From positions 2,418,001 to 2,482,000 of the forward strand of contig NZ_CP048814.1 of NCBI RefSeq assembly GCF_014217785.1: a stretch of DNA of 64,000 nucleotides, written 5' to 3'. Of the stretch, positions 24,455 through 33,236 are shown piece after piece. Position numbers and translations under genes: made by a program. Numbering within the stretch: the stretch's first letter is position 1; each line of letters opens with the position of its first letter. This DNA comes from Rhodococcus triatomae. Its GTDB lineage: Bacteria; Actinomycetota; Actinomycetes; Mycobacteriales; Mycobacteriaceae. Below the pieces are notes generated by a model that saw only the letters and a list, made by a program, of their open reading frames with translations, ran no database searches and was not told the DNA's origin.

Positions 24455-25621
24455 TCAGCCGATGCCGATCGACGGGTCCGTGAACCTGTTCGTGAACAGC
24501 TCGTCCGCGGTGATGTCCTCGGGGATCGCCGATCCCGACTCGCGCAGGATGGGGGCGAGATCGGCGACGGTGCCCGCCACTCGCTCGAGGTCGTAAGTCC
24601 CTACCGAACCGTCCTCGTCCGCGACCAATCCCTTCTCCCTCAACAGTTCCGCGCTGTAGGCAGCCTGGCCCTCCGAGTACGGGGAGTAGGAGAGATCCTG
24701 GGAGACGACGTCGACGATGACCTCGTTGGTCGCTTCGGGTGCCGAGATGTACTCCGCGGAGGACTGCTGGATGATCGGCACCAGTTTCTCCAGGCACGGA
24801 GCCAGTGCGTCGACCTTGTCCGCGCGGACCGAGACGTTGGATGCGTAGATGTCGAACCCGGAATCCTTGATCAGGTCGTAGGCGACCGGCTTTCCCCATG
24901 CCTGGGTCTCGGATTCGTAGGTGTACGGCTCCGAGTTGGCGAATCCCTGCTGGGCGATCGAGGGGTCGGCGACGAACCGGGACGGAGCGCCGTCGTAGCT
25001 CGTGTCGATCTGTCCCTGCTCGAGCAGCCCCTTGGCCACCAGCCATCGAGGAAAGATCTGTTCCTTGGACACGACGACCGTGGCGCCGGACCCACCGATA
25101 TCGGCGACCGACTCCCAGTCCGGGTGGTTCTCGGGGTCCCACATGATGATCGCGGGGCTGTACGCGAGCAACGGTGTGACTCCGACGACCGGCTGGCTCG
25201 CCGCCGCCGCGATCAACTGGTCGCCGTGGACGAGGCCGAGTGTGACGTCGTCGTCGACGTACATCTGCGACGCGACGGATTGGAAACCGATCGCGGGGCC
25301 ACCCGCGCGCAGGGTCAGGTCCACGCCGGTGTCCTTGCCGTCGGCGACGAGCGGGCCGGTGACCGATTTGTTCTCGGTGTCGACGGTGTAGCCCGGGCCG
25401 AGCATGGCGAACATGCCGCCCATGTCCGATTGGGGCTGCCACTGAAGTTGAACCACGACCTCGTCCGGGCACGCGCCGGTGAGGGTCTGGGCCTCGGCAG
25501 CGGGCTCGAGGTCCTGGGCCGCTGCCGCCGAGTCGGAGGAACTGCATGCGGACAGGGTCAGTGCGGCCGCGGCGAGAGCGGCTGCTCCGGAGCGGGTCAG
25601 GGCGGTCCGATGGGTGTTCAC
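24455..25621 (-). CDS. ABC importer substrate-binding lipoprotein, NMT1/SsuA-like (copy 1)
   Basis: A 388-residue exported lipoprotein with a signal peptide ending in the lipobox LSAC (Cys about residue 26). The mature part resembles NMT1/THI5-like binding proteins that capture pyrimidines, sulfonates and similar small molecules. It is clearly paralogous to the protein at 47186: both share GGPAIGFQ, SQMY, IIMWDPE/MIMWDPE and QGFANSEPY/QGFASSEPY. The start is GTG 25621. It is divergent from the matching ATPase and permease across a repeat-containing control region. Confidence 0.88.
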   Translation of the reverse strand: MNTHRTALTRSGAAALAAAALTLSACSSSDSAAAAQDLEPAAEAQTLTGACPDEVVVQLQWQPQSDMGGMFAMLGPGYTVDTENKSVTGPLVADGKDTGVDLTLRAGGPAIGFQSVASQMYVDDDVTLGLVHGDQLIAAAASQPVVGVTPLLAYSPAIIMWDPENHPDWESVADIGGSGATVVVSKEQIFPRWLVAKGLLEQGQIDTSYDGAPSRFVADPSIAQQGFANSEPYTYESETQAWGKPVAYDLIKDSGFDIYASNVSVRADKVDALAPCLEKLVPIIQQSSAEYISAPEATNEVIVDVVSQDLSYSPYSEGQAAYSAELLREKGLVADEDGSVGTYDLERVAGTVADLAPILRESGSAIPEDITADELFTNRFTDPSIGIG

Positions 25622-25929
25622 TGAGGTCTCCTCGTGGCTGACGGGATCGCTGATCGCCGACGGGACGTGCAGCGCGTTGGATTACATGCAATACGACATT
25701 CGTTGCGGTGGTGTTACCAACCGGGGATCTATCGCAAACTCTCCCGAAAAATGCAGGTGGATGCGCCCGGTCTTCGGCAAAGTTCACGCCCGCTTAACGC
25801 GGGGCAACGTGGTCGAGATGCATGTAATCAATCATGGGAACCACGAAACAGTCTGACTGATACATGTAGGTCTGGCTGATGCATGTAATACGGAGGCACG
25901 TCAGGCGGGCCACACCCATGGAGGTAGTG
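25622..25929. promoter_or_regulatory. Divergent control region with three TGCATGTAAT elements
   Basis: A 308-bp region, locally AT-rich, between the binding protein and the ATPase gene. TGCATGTAAT occurs at 25819-25828 and 25880-25889 and in inverted orientation (ATTACATGCA) at 25681-25690; a related TACATGTA palindrome is at 25861-25868. One copy faces the binding-protein gene and the others the ATPase operon. The GntR/FCD regulator encoded downstream is the natural candidate to bind them. Confidence 0.6.
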
Positions 25930-26715
25930 ATGGAGCTGATCGACACCCTGCAGGACGTCGATGCACGCAGGCTGACCCGGGGAACGGACATGGTCTTCGA
26001 CGGCGTGGTCAAGAGATTCCCCACCGGAACGGTGGCCGTGGACGGGGTCGACCTGGCGGTACGGCAGGGTGAGTTCGTCGCTGTCGTCGGACCGTCGGGT
26101 TGTGGGAAGTCGACGCTGCTGCGGATGGCGGCCGGCCTCGAGGGGCCCACGGAAGGCACGGTCACGGTCGGTGCGAAGTCGGTCGGATTCATCTTCCAGG
26201 AGCCGACACTGCTGCCGTGGCGCGATGTGCGCGGGAATGTCGAACTGTCCGCCGAACTCGGTCGCGGCGTCTCCGACGACGAGCGCAGGGCACGCGCCGA
26301 GGAGTCGATCGCGGCCGTGGGGCTGCGGGACTTCGCCGACCAACTCCCCAGCGCCCTGTCCGGGGGCATGCGGATGCGGGTCTCACTGGCACGGGCACTC
26401 ACCCTGTCCCCGGACCTGATGCTCTTGGACGAGCCGTTCGGTGCGCTCGACGAGATGACCAGACTCGACATGCAGGTGGAGCTCCAACGGCTCTATGTGG
26501 AGCGAGGTTTCACCGCCATGTTCATCACGCACTCGGTCTCGGAAGCGGTGTATCTCGCGGACCGGGTCGTGGTGATGACGGCGAGGCCGGGACGCATCGC
26601 CGCGGTGGTCGACATCGACTCGCCGTATCCCCGCAGCCCGGAGTTGCGGTACGAGAAGGCATTCAACGACCACGTCGCCGAGATCTCGGCGCTGTTGCAC
26701 GGAGGCATGCGATGA
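25930..26715 (+). CDS. ABC importer ATPase, SsuB/TauB-like (copy 1)
   Basis: A 261-residue ATP-binding subunit. Walker A is GPSGCGKST near residue 57, the Q-loop is FQEPTLLPW, the signature LSGGMRMR near 140 and Walker B LMLLDEPFGALDE, followed by THSVSEAV. This is the nitrate/sulfonate/taurine-type importer group. ATG 25930 has GGAGGT 4 bp ahead; upstream in-frame ATGs do not. The stop overlaps the permease start (ATGA). Confidence 0.93.
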   Translation: MELIDTLQDVDARRLTRGTDMVFDGVVKRFPTGTVAVDGVDLAVRQGEFVAVVGPSGCGKSTLLRMAAGLEGPTEGTVTVGAKSVGFIFQEPTLLPWRDVRGNVELSAELGRGVSDDERRARAEESIAAVGLRDFADQLPSALSGGMRMRVSLARALTLSPDLMLLDEPFGALDEMTRLDMQVELQRLYVERGFTAMFITHSVSEAVYLADRVVVMTARPGRIAAVVDIDSPYPRSPELRYEKAFNDHVAEISALLHGGMR

Positions 26716-27653
26716 CACAGGTACACACCGGAGCCCCGGCGGTTTCCTCACCCTCCGCCGCCGCACTGCCGCCGTCACCGTCCTCGGCCACCCGGGAAGG
26801 GTCGACTCCCGCCGATCCCGGGCCCGCCCGGCTGTCACGTCTGGCCGGGTCCTCCCGGCTGCGGCGCCTGGCCGGGGCGGTCGGGTATCCGATTCTCTCG
26901 ATCGCCGGTGCGCTCGTGGTGTGGTCGGCGGTGAGTTACCTCGTCCTGTCGCCGGAACGCCGCTTCCTGCTTCCTCCGCCGGGGCAGGTGCTGTCGCAGT
27001 CCCTGCTCGACTGGCAGCATCTCGGTCCGATGCTCGCGGCGCTCGCCGTCACCGCGCAGGTGGCATTCGTGGGCTTCGCGGTGGCGGTCGTGGTGGGCGT
27101 CGGTACCGGCGTGCTGATGTGCCAGGCGCGATGGATCGAGCGCATCGTGTACCCGTACGCGGTGGTCGTCCAGGTCATTCCGATTCTCGCGATCGTTCCG
27201 CTGATCGGGCTGTGGTTCGGCTACGGGATGACCGCCCGAACCCTGGTGTGCGTGCTCATCGCGGCGTTCCCCATCATCACCAACACCCATTTCGGTATCC
27301 GGTCCGTCGATCGGGGACTCCACGAGTTGTTCACACTCGGCCGTGCCTCGCGCTGGGATCGCCTGGTGAAACTCGAACTGCGCGCGGCGCTTCCGTCGAT
27401 CATGACCGGTATCCGGACGGCCTCGGGGCTGGTCGTCGTGGGCGCCATCATCGGCGACATGTTCTTCGCCAAGGGGCAGCCGGGAATCGGGACGCTCCTC
27501 GACGTCTATCGCAGCCGATTGCAATCCGAGGACCTCATCGCGGCCATCGTGCTCGCCTCGCTCTTCGGCGTGCTGGTGTTCTCGCTCTTCGGGGTGATCC
27601 AGAAATGGCTGGTGGGCGGCTGGCACCAGTCGCAGAACTCCCCGAACCTGTGA
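26712..27653 (+). CDS. ABC importer permease (copy 1)
   Basis: A 313-residue inner-membrane permease of the BPD_transp_1 family. About 60 low-complexity residues precede the first membrane helix (YPILSIAGALVVWSAVSYL). The EAA-like coupling region reads ELRAALPSIMTGIRTASG near residue 225, followed by the last helices. It starts on ATGA overlapping the ATPase stop and has the same architecture as the permease at 46230. Confidence 0.92.
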   Translation: MTQVHTGAPAVSSPSAAALPPSPSSATREGSTPADPGPARLSRLAGSSRLRRLAGAVGYPILSIAGALVVWSAVSYLVLSPERRFLLPPPGQVLSQSLLDWQHLGPMLAALAVTAQVAFVGFAVAVVVGVGTGVLMCQARWIERIVYPYAVVVQVIPILAIVPLIGLWFGYGMTARTLVCVLIAAFPIITNTHFGIRSVDRGLHELFTLGRASRWDRLVKLELRAALPSIMTGIRTASGLVVVGAIIGDMFFAKGQPGIGTLLDVYRSRLQSEDLIAAIVLASLFGVLVFSLFGVIQKWLVGGWHQSQNSPNL

Positions 27654-27693
27654 TCCCGAACTCCTGATCTCGAATCACCGATCTCGAATCACC
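27651..27693 (+). repeat. Short tandem repeat, about 14 bp, three copies
   Basis: Three copies of a unit like TGATCTCGAATCACC at 27651-27664, 27665-27679 and 27680-27693, starting on the permease stop codon and filling most of the gap to the next gene. Confidence 0.8.
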
Positions 27694-27710
27694 GCTCCGG
27701 AAGGACCGAC

Positions 27711-28787
27711 ATGACAACCTCAGGCTTCACTGTTCCCACGATCGACATCGGGCCGTACCTCGCGCCAGGCGCAGGGGCGTCGACGAGTGCCGACTGCCGT
27801 ACCGTCGCCGAAGCTCTCGACCGAGCGTGCCGCGACGTCGGCTTCGTCCAGATCGTCGGGCACGGCATGGATCCCGACGCCCTGACAGGCCTGGCGTCCG
27901 CGCTCGACGAGTTCTTCGCCCTGCCGCTCGAGGTCAAGAAGCGGTATCGCCGCGACCCCGGCGCGAATCGGGGCTACTCGCCGCCGAAGAGCGAGTCGCT
28001 GAGCATGAGTCTCGGTATCCCGTCGGCGAATCGGATGAACGACTTCTACGAGGCGTTCGTGATCGGTACGGAAGCGGCGGACGTCGTCGGTGAGGACCTG
28101 CCGGAGTCCAGCTATGCCGCCAACAACTGGCCGGATGCCGCTCCCGGATTCGAACCCGCGGTGCGCGCCTACTTCACCCGTGCGCAGGAGCTGGCCCGAA
28201 CCCTGATGACGGCGTTCACCGATGCGCTGGGACTGCCGACCGGGTATTTCGATCCGATGATCGACCACTCGATCGAGGCGCTGAAGATGAACAACTACGC
28301 CCTGCCCGAGGGAGAGATCGAACTCGCGGGAGACCTCACCGGGATGGGCGCACACACCGATTTCGGCATCCTCACGATTCTGTGGGCGGACCGAGTGCCC
28401 GGCCTGCAGGTGCTCGGCAGCGACGGCGTCTGGCACGACGTCCAGCCCGAGGAGGGTGCCCTGCTGATCAACCTGGGTGACGCCATGGCGCGGTGGACCA
28501 ACGATCGGTGGATGTCCACGATCCATCGGGTCGACCCACCGGTCGCCGACGGCCGGATCATCCGGCGGCGGTCGGCCGCGTTCTTCTTCGACGGCAATCA
28601 CGACGCCGTCATCGAGACGTTGCCCGGCATGCTGGCCGAGGGCGAGCAGGGGTATCCGCCGATCACGGTGGCGGAGAACATCGCGGCGAAGATCGCCGGA
28701 TTCCGCAGCGGCGTCGCCCCGGAGGGAGACCTGCGCGAGACCGCGCGAGTGCTCGCGGCCGGGCAGCCCGGCGGGGTCTCCGGGTGA
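27711..28787 (+). CDS. Fe(II)/2-oxoglutarate oxygenase, isopenicillin-N-synthase-like (copy 2)
   Basis: A 358-residue oxygenase related to, but clearly different from, the one at 23391. VGFVQIVGHGMD marks the N-terminal domain. Iron ligands are His and Asp in GAHTDFGILTIL and His in TIHRVDPP; RRSAAFFF provides the RxS motif. ATG 27711 follows GGAAGG. It is the third gene of the ATPase-permease-oxygenase operon, upstream of the GntR regulator. Fungal thymine hydroxylase and plant hormone dioxygenases share this fold, so an N-heterocycle or similar small molecule is possible but unproven. Confidence 0.88.
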   Translation: MTTSGFTVPTIDIGPYLAPGAGASTSADCRTVAEALDRACRDVGFVQIVGHGMDPDALTGLASALDEFFALPLEVKKRYRRDPGANRGYSPPKSESLSMSLGIPSANRMNDFYEAFVIGTEAADVVGEDLPESSYAANNWPDAAPGFEPAVRAYFTRAQELARTLMTAFTDALGLPTGYFDPMIDHSIEALKMNNYALPEGEIELAGDLTGMGAHTDFGILTILWADRVPGLQVLGSDGVWHDVQPEEGALLINLGDAMARWTNDRWMSTIHRVDPPVADGRIIRRRSAAFFFDGNHDAVIETLPGMLAEGEQGYPPITVAENIAAKIAGFRSGVAPEGDLRETARVLAAGQPGGVSG

Positions 28788-28842
28788 CGGGTGCGCCGGC
28801 GACGCGTTCCCGGGTGATGATGGTGGTATGGCGGAGGAACGG

Positions 28843-29487
28843 ATGACGGCGACGGAGCAGGCACTGCTCACCGAATCGGTGCACGACACTCTGCGCGAGA
28901 TGGTGTTCTCCGGCGAGCTCGAGCCGGGGGCTCCGCTGAGCGTGCCCGCGCTGGCGGCCCGTCTCGCGGTCAGCCGCACCCCGGTGCGGGAGGCGGTGCA
29001 ACAGTTGATCTACGAGGGCATCGCCGTGCACGTCCGCAACGCCGGTGCCCGGGTCGCGACGATCGACGCGACATCGGTACGTGCGGTGTTCGAGGTACGC
29101 GAGGTGCTGGACGGGCTCGCGGCCTATCAGGCGACCCTCGCGATCTCCCGGGAAACCCTCTCCCGGCTGGAGAAGATGGTCCAGGTTCAGCGGGAGCTGC
29201 TGGACCAGCCGCCGGATCGGCGCCGTGACGCCCGGCTCGATCTCGAGTTCCACACCGTCATCCGGGAAGCTGCCGGAAACGTGCCGCTGGTGGAGGCCCT
29301 GGCCCGGCTGGACGGGCAGTCGCACCTGTTCCGTTCGGACATGTGGACCTCGCCGCTGGGCCGCACACTCGCGGTGACCGAGCACGAACGGATCCTGCAC
29401 GCGATCGAGGCAGGAGACGCCGACGGTGCGCGGGTCGCGGCGTGCGCGCACGTGGCCGGGTTGCTGGTCCGGATCGGGCGCACCTGA
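28843..29487 (+). CDS. GntR-family (FCD subfamily) regulator
   Basis: A 214-residue FadR-type regulator. The winged helix is at about 5-70 (LAARLAVSRTPVREAVQQLIYEG), and the rest is an all-helical FCD ligand domain with DLEFHTVIREAAGN. The ATG at 28843 is chosen because GGAGG lies 6 bp ahead; an ATG at 28828 would add five residues. It follows the second oxygenase and probably controls this operon and the divergent genes through the TGCATGTAAT elements. Confidence 0.9.
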   Translation: MTATEQALLTESVHDTLREMVFSGELEPGAPLSVPALAARLAVSRTPVREAVQQLIYEGIAVHVRNAGARVATIDATSVRAVFEVREVLDGLAAYQATLAISRETLSRLEKMVQVQRELLDQPPDRRRDARLDLEFHTVIREAAGNVPLVEALARLDGQSHLFRSDMWTSPLGRTLAVTEHERILHAIEAGDADGARVAACAHVAGLLVRIGRT

Positions 29488-29532
29488 GGCCGATCCGCGC
29501 GGGTGCCGTTCCGAATCGAGCGTTGCTGCAGA

Positions 29533-29859
29533 TCAGGGCATGCCGATCAGGCGCAACACGGCAGTGGTGGCCGCCGCGGCCGCGATGACGACCACGAGGG
29601 GCGCCCGCCGCCACGCGAGCACCGCGCCGACGGCGACGCCGGAGACGCGGGCTGCTCCGGCGAACCCTCCCGCCTCGTACATCGTGGCCGTCGCCGCGAC
29701 GGCGATCAGGAGCACCACGGCCGCGGTCTCCATCGCGGAGGTGACCCGAGGCGGGAGAGTCACACGGGAGCGGAGCGCCGGCCCCGTCAGCCGCATCGCA
29801 TAGGTACCGACGCCGAGCGCGACGCCGCCCCCGACGATCCAGCCGAGGCCGGCCGTCAC
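29533..29859 (-). CDS. azlD: AzlD-like branched-chain amino acid export subunit
   Basis: A 108-residue, very hydrophobic protein with about four membrane helices, typical AzlD size. GTYAMRLTGPAL near the N terminus is the conserved family segment. The GTG start overlaps the azlC stop by four bases. With AzlC it forms a two-part exporter for branched-chain amino acids and related compounds. Confidence 0.85.
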   Translation of the reverse strand: MTAGLGWIVGGGVALGVGTYAMRLTGPALRSRVTLPPRVTSAMETAAVVLLIAVAATATMYEAGGFAGAARVSGVAVGAVLAWRRAPLVVVIAAAAATTAVLRLIGMP

Positions 29860-30539
29860 TGCCGCCGCCCCGTCCGCAGGAGCGTCGGTGCGACCCCGAG
29901 GAGTGCGAGGAGTACGGAAACTCCCGCGGGCAGGAACGGGGTGGTGGCCAGAGCAATCGCCACGCCGGCGGCGACCGCGGCCCAGCGGGCCCGCGAGCGC
30001 AGGGCCGGGACGGCGAGAGCTGTCAGGAGCGCGGGAAACACCGCGTCGAGGCCCAGGACGTCCGTGTCGCCGAGGATCGCGCCGAGTACTGCGCCGGTGA
30101 GCGCTCCCAGTGGCCAGAACACGAGCACGCCGATGCCGGTGACCCAGTACGCCTGCTTGCGGAGGGCAGGGTCCTTCTGGGCGAAGGTCATCGCCACCGA
30201 CTCGTCGTTGATCACGTGTGCGCCGACCAGTCTCCGACGTCCGCTGCCGAGGACGTCGGGAAGAGCGAGTCCATACGGGACGTGACGGGCATTGATCACC
30301 AGCCCGGCCACGACGGCGGCGATCGGGCTGCCTCCTGCCGCGACGATTCCGGCGAACAACAGCTCGGCGGACCCGGCGAGGACGACGACGGCGAGGACGA
30401 CGGGGAGCCACACCGGCAGCCCGGACGAGACCGCCACGGCGCCGTAGGAGATGCCGACGACGCTCATGGCGAGGCAGATCAGCGCACTGTCCCGGAGGAC
30501 GCCCCGATCGAGTGTTCGCCATATCAAACGCATGTTCAT
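29856..30539 (-). CDS. azlC: AzlC-like branched-chain amino acid export subunit
   Basis: A 227-residue integral membrane protein of the AzlC/YgaZ family. GISYGAVAVSSGLPVW, the AGSAELLFAG segment and NARHVPYGLAL are family features; multiple helices span the length. It is divergent from an XRE-cupin regulator 87 bp away, a common pairing for amino acid exporters. Confidence 0.9.
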   Translation of the reverse strand: MNMRLIWRTLDRGVLRDSALICLAMSVVGISYGAVAVSSGLPVWLPVVLAVVVLAGSAELLFAGIVAAGGSPIAAVVAGLVINARHVPYGLALPDVLGSGRRRLVGAHVINDESVAMTFAQKDPALRKQAYWVTGIGVLVFWPLGALTGAVLGAILGDTDVLGLDAVFPALLTALAVPALRSRARWAAVAAGVAIALATTPFLPAGVSVLLALLGVAPTLLRTGRRQ

Positions 30540-30561
30540 CAGAATGCACGCGTGTAGGCTT

Positions 30562-30577
30562 GTTCGTCAAACCGAAC
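30562..30577. promoter_or_regulatory. Interrupted palindrome between azlC and the XRE-cupin gene
   Basis: GTTCGTCAAACCGAAC: GTTCG and CGAAC arms around six bases, in the 87-bp divergent gap. It is likely the operator of the neighbouring regulator. Its outer arms match those of the palindromes at 10128 and 22794. Confidence 0.5.
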
Positions 30578-30626
30578 ATAACTGACATCAGATCGAACGA
30601 AGCCAGCCGCCAGCCGAGGAGGCGTC

Positions 30627-31184
30627 ATGACGGAATCGGTGCCGCCGCGAGAGATCATCGGTGCGGCCCTCCGCCGCGAACGGGCCCGCTCGGGACTGTC
30701 GCTCTCCGAGATCGCTCGTCGGGCGAATGTATCGAAATCGACTCTGTCCCAGCTGGAATCCGGATCGGGAAACCCCAGTCTGGAGACGCTGTGGGCGCTG
30801 TGTGTGGCGCTCGACATCCCGTTCGCCGGTCTGCTCGGGGAGCCGCGCCCGCGGGTCCAGGTGATCCGCGCGGGGGAAGGGCCTGCCGTCCCTTCGAGCC
30901 AGGCCGACTACAGCGCCGCGCTCCTGTCCGCCTCCCCGCCCACGGCCCGGCGCGACGTCTATTCGATCTCGGCGGAGCCGGGCGGACGGCGGCTGTCCGA
31001 TCCGCACCAGTCCGGTGTCGTCGAACACGTCGTCCTGGGCACAGGCCGTGCCCTGGTCGGCCTGGTGGACGAGCCGGTCGAACTCCGTCCCGGTGACTAC
31101 ATCTCGTATCCCGGAGACCTCGCGCACGTCTTCGAGGCGCTCGAGCCGGGCACCCGGGCCGTGCTGATCTCGGAACGGACCTGA
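30627..31184 (+). CDS. XRE-cupin regulator of azlCD
   Basis: A 185-residue regulator. Residues about 9-63 form an XRE helix-turn-helix (SLSEIARRANVSKSTLSQLESG) and about 100-180 a small cupin domain (VELRPGDYISYPGDLAHVFEAL) that probably senses a small ligand. ATG 30627 has GAGGAGG-like sequence ahead. It faces away from azlCD, so regulation of that exporter and of itself is likely. Confidence 0.9.
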   Translation: MTESVPPREIIGAALRRERARSGLSLSEIARRANVSKSTLSQLESGSGNPSLETLWALCVALDIPFAGLLGEPRPRVQVIRAGEGPAVPSSQADYSAALLSASPPTARRDVYSISAEPGGRRLSDPHQSGVVEHVVLGTGRALVGLVDEPVELRPGDYISYPGDLAHVFEALEPGTRAVLISERT

Positions 31185-31240
31185 CCTGACCTGACCTGCC
31201 ATAGGCCTCCCCGGTGGCCACAGGCCGCCCCTCCCCGTGG

Positions 31241-31264
31241 GGTGAAGGGACCCTTCGCCTTTTC
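31241..31264 (+). terminator. Rho-independent terminator after the XRE-cupin gene
   Basis: GGTGAAG and CTTCGCC arms form a 7-bp stem, one G-U pair included, followed directly by TTTTC. It lies about 57 bp past the regulator stop. Confidence 0.6.
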
Positions 31265-31312
31265 AGACCGGGCGAATGGTCCGTTCACCCAGGGGCGGGG
31301 TAGCTCCTGGGG

Positions 31313-32740
31313 TCAGAGCTGCTCCGCGCCCACCGTTCCACCCGCGATGGCGGCGACCAGCTGGGCGTGGTCGCGCTCGGTGCGGTCTGCGTAGGAGACC
31401 GCGAAGTCCGCGATCGCCTCGTCGAACACCGGTTTCGCGCCCAGATAGCCGGCGATCGCGAATCGGTCGCCGCTGCGGGCGTGTGCATGGGCGAGGGTGC
31501 GGCCGCAGAGCTCGGCGTACAGGCGCATCGCATCCGGGGCCATCGCCTCGATCACGACTGAGCCCTTGCCGTCCCGTAGTTGCCGTACGTAGAAGTCCCG
31601 CTCGATGCCGCCGGGCCCCGGGCCGCTCTGCCATCCCAGGAAGATGTCGCTGCTGGCCTGCAGCAGTCGCTGCCCGTTCACCACCCGCTCACCCTGGTTG
31701 TCGAACGTGTACCCCGGCACGTAGTTCGAGAGCACCGAGGGCGGCGCCTCCTTGATCTGCAGGAACAGCGGATCGTTGTCGCCGGCACCGGTGAACAGCG
31801 CGATCCAGGTGCGGGTGCCCACACTGCCCACACCGACCACCTTGCGAGCCACCTGGACCAGTTCGTAGCTGTCGAAGAGCCGACGTAGGTGCGGCTGCAA
31901 CGTCTGCCGGTAGTCCTCGAGCCGCCGCCGGATCTCGGTGTACACCTCGTCCCCGTAGCCACCGGGAAAGACCTGCTCGACCGGGACCAGCAGAGGCGGG
32001 TCACTGCGGATGCGCGCCTTGCCGTCCACCACGACCGTGAGCTTGGACAGGGCTTGTGCGCTGTTGCGGTTGCGCGCCTTCGCGAGCGCCTTACGGGTGT
32101 TCTTCTCCCGCGACGTGTCGAGCCGGTCCCGGATGACGGCGAGTGCCGCGTCGATGTCGATGTTCCGATACCAGTTCTCGAGGTTCCCGGACCGGGCGGA
32201 CTCCCGGATCGCGGAGCGATAGCTCTCGGCCGCGGCGAGGGCGGTGGCACGGGCTCGGGTGTCGCTGAATCCGTTGCCGCGGGACGCGACGAGGAAACTG
32301 GCGGCAAGGCGCTTCACGTCCCATTCGAACGGTCCGGGATGGGTCTCGTCGAAGTCGTTGAGATCGAAGGCCTGCGCCCGCTCCGGTGTCGCGTACAGGC
32401 CGAAGTTGCTCAGGTGCGCGTCGCCGCAGAGCGGGGCGATCAGGCCCGAGTCCGGTGCGTGGGAGAGATCGTCGGTCATCACCAGTGCGGCTCCGCGCAG
32501 ATACGCGAAGGTACTCGCCGCCATCCGTCCGTAGCGGATCGGCACCAGCTCCGGGACCCGGTCGCGGGCCTGGAGTTCGAGCAGACCGAGCGGATCGCTG
32601 CGGCCCGCCTCGGGCGAGACCTCGGCCAGGGCACTGCGCGGAACCTGCTTGCGCCTGGCGCGGCCGAAGGCGATCCGCTCGGCGGGGCTCGCACCGCTCG
32701 GGAGGCTGTTGTCGACGAGCACATCGCGTGAGGCTGACAT
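31313..32740 (-). CDS. DUF2252 family protein
   Basis: A 475-residue cytoplasmic protein of the DUF2252 family, common in actinobacteria and of unknown function. It has the family's kinase-like signatures: CGDAHLSNFGLYATPE near residue 105 and FDLNDFDETHPGPFEWDVKRL just after, resembling the catalytic and metal loops of aminoglycoside-phosphotransferase-like enzymes. ATG 32740. No obvious operon partner. Confidence 0.88.
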   Translation of the reverse strand: MSASRDVLVDNSLPSGASPAERIAFGRARRKQVPRSALAEVSPEAGRSDPLGLLELQARDRVPELVPIRYGRMAASTFAYLRGAALVMTDDLSHAPDSGLIAPLCGDAHLSNFGLYATPERAQAFDLNDFDETHPGPFEWDVKRLAASFLVASRGNGFSDTRARATALAAAESYRSAIRESARSGNLENWYRNIDIDAALAVIRDRLDTSREKNTRKALAKARNRNSAQALSKLTVVVDGKARIRSDPPLLVPVEQVFPGGYGDEVYTEIRRRLEDYRQTLQPHLRRLFDSYELVQVARKVVGVGSVGTRTWIALFTGAGDNDPLFLQIKEAPPSVLSNYVPGYTFDNQGERVVNGQRLLQASSDIFLGWQSGPGPGGIERDFYVRQLRDGKGSVVIEAMAPDAMRLYAELCGRTLAHAHARSGDRFAIAGYLGAKPVFDEAIADFAVSYADRTERDHAQLVAAIAGGTVGAEQL

Positions 32741-32858
32741 GCGTTCACGGTAGCGGCTCACGTGGGTGCACGCGGGTATCTCCGTCCAGGTGAAATCCCC
32801 GGGCAGCGAGGGCCGTCCGGGGCTACTGTCGGAACAGGTGTGACGGAAGGGGACGGGC

Positions 32859-33236
32859 GTGGACGTCGACGAGGTGATGGATTTCGACCGCGTCGTCGAG
32901 ACGATCGCCAGGTGTATCGATTTCGCCGGGGTGACGGTCATCGCGGCAGGCGCGGTCATCGCGGCGCTGCGGGTGTTGGTCGATCTGCAACGCCGCAGCC
33001 CGGGCGTCTACCAGCTGTTCCGGAGCCGGCTGGGCCGGGCGATCCTGCTCGGTCTCGAGCTGCTGGTCGCGGGCGACATCATCAAGACCGTCGCGGTTAC
33101 CCCGACGCTCACCGACGTCGCGGTGCTCGCGATCATCGTGCTGATCCGTACGTTCCTCAGCTGGTCTCTCGACCTCGAGATCACCGGCCGCTGGCCGTGG
33201 CAGAGGTCTCGCGGTGAGGCGTCTGCTCCGTCCTGA
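32859..33236 (+). CDS. DUF1622 small membrane protein
   Basis: A 125-residue protein with three membrane segments (FAGVTVIAAGAVIAALRVL, ILLGLELLVAGDIIKTV, DVAVLAIIVLIRTFLSWSL). The order and the LGLELLVAGDII segment fit the DUF1622 family of unknown function. GTG 32859 follows GGAAGGGGA. Its last 56 bases overlap the end of the convergent monooxygenase gene. Confidence 0.85.
   Translation: MDVDEVMDFDRVVETIARCIDFAGVTVIAAGAVIAALRVLVDLQRRSPGVYQLFRSRLGRAILLGLELLVAGDIIKTVAVTPTLTDVAVLAIIVLIRTFLSWSLDLEITGRWPWQRSRGEASAPS

Noticed and set aside
25622-25929. A TPP or other riboswitch before the NMT1-type importer
   Set aside because: I saw no conserved thi-box sequence; the repeats look like DNA-binding sites.
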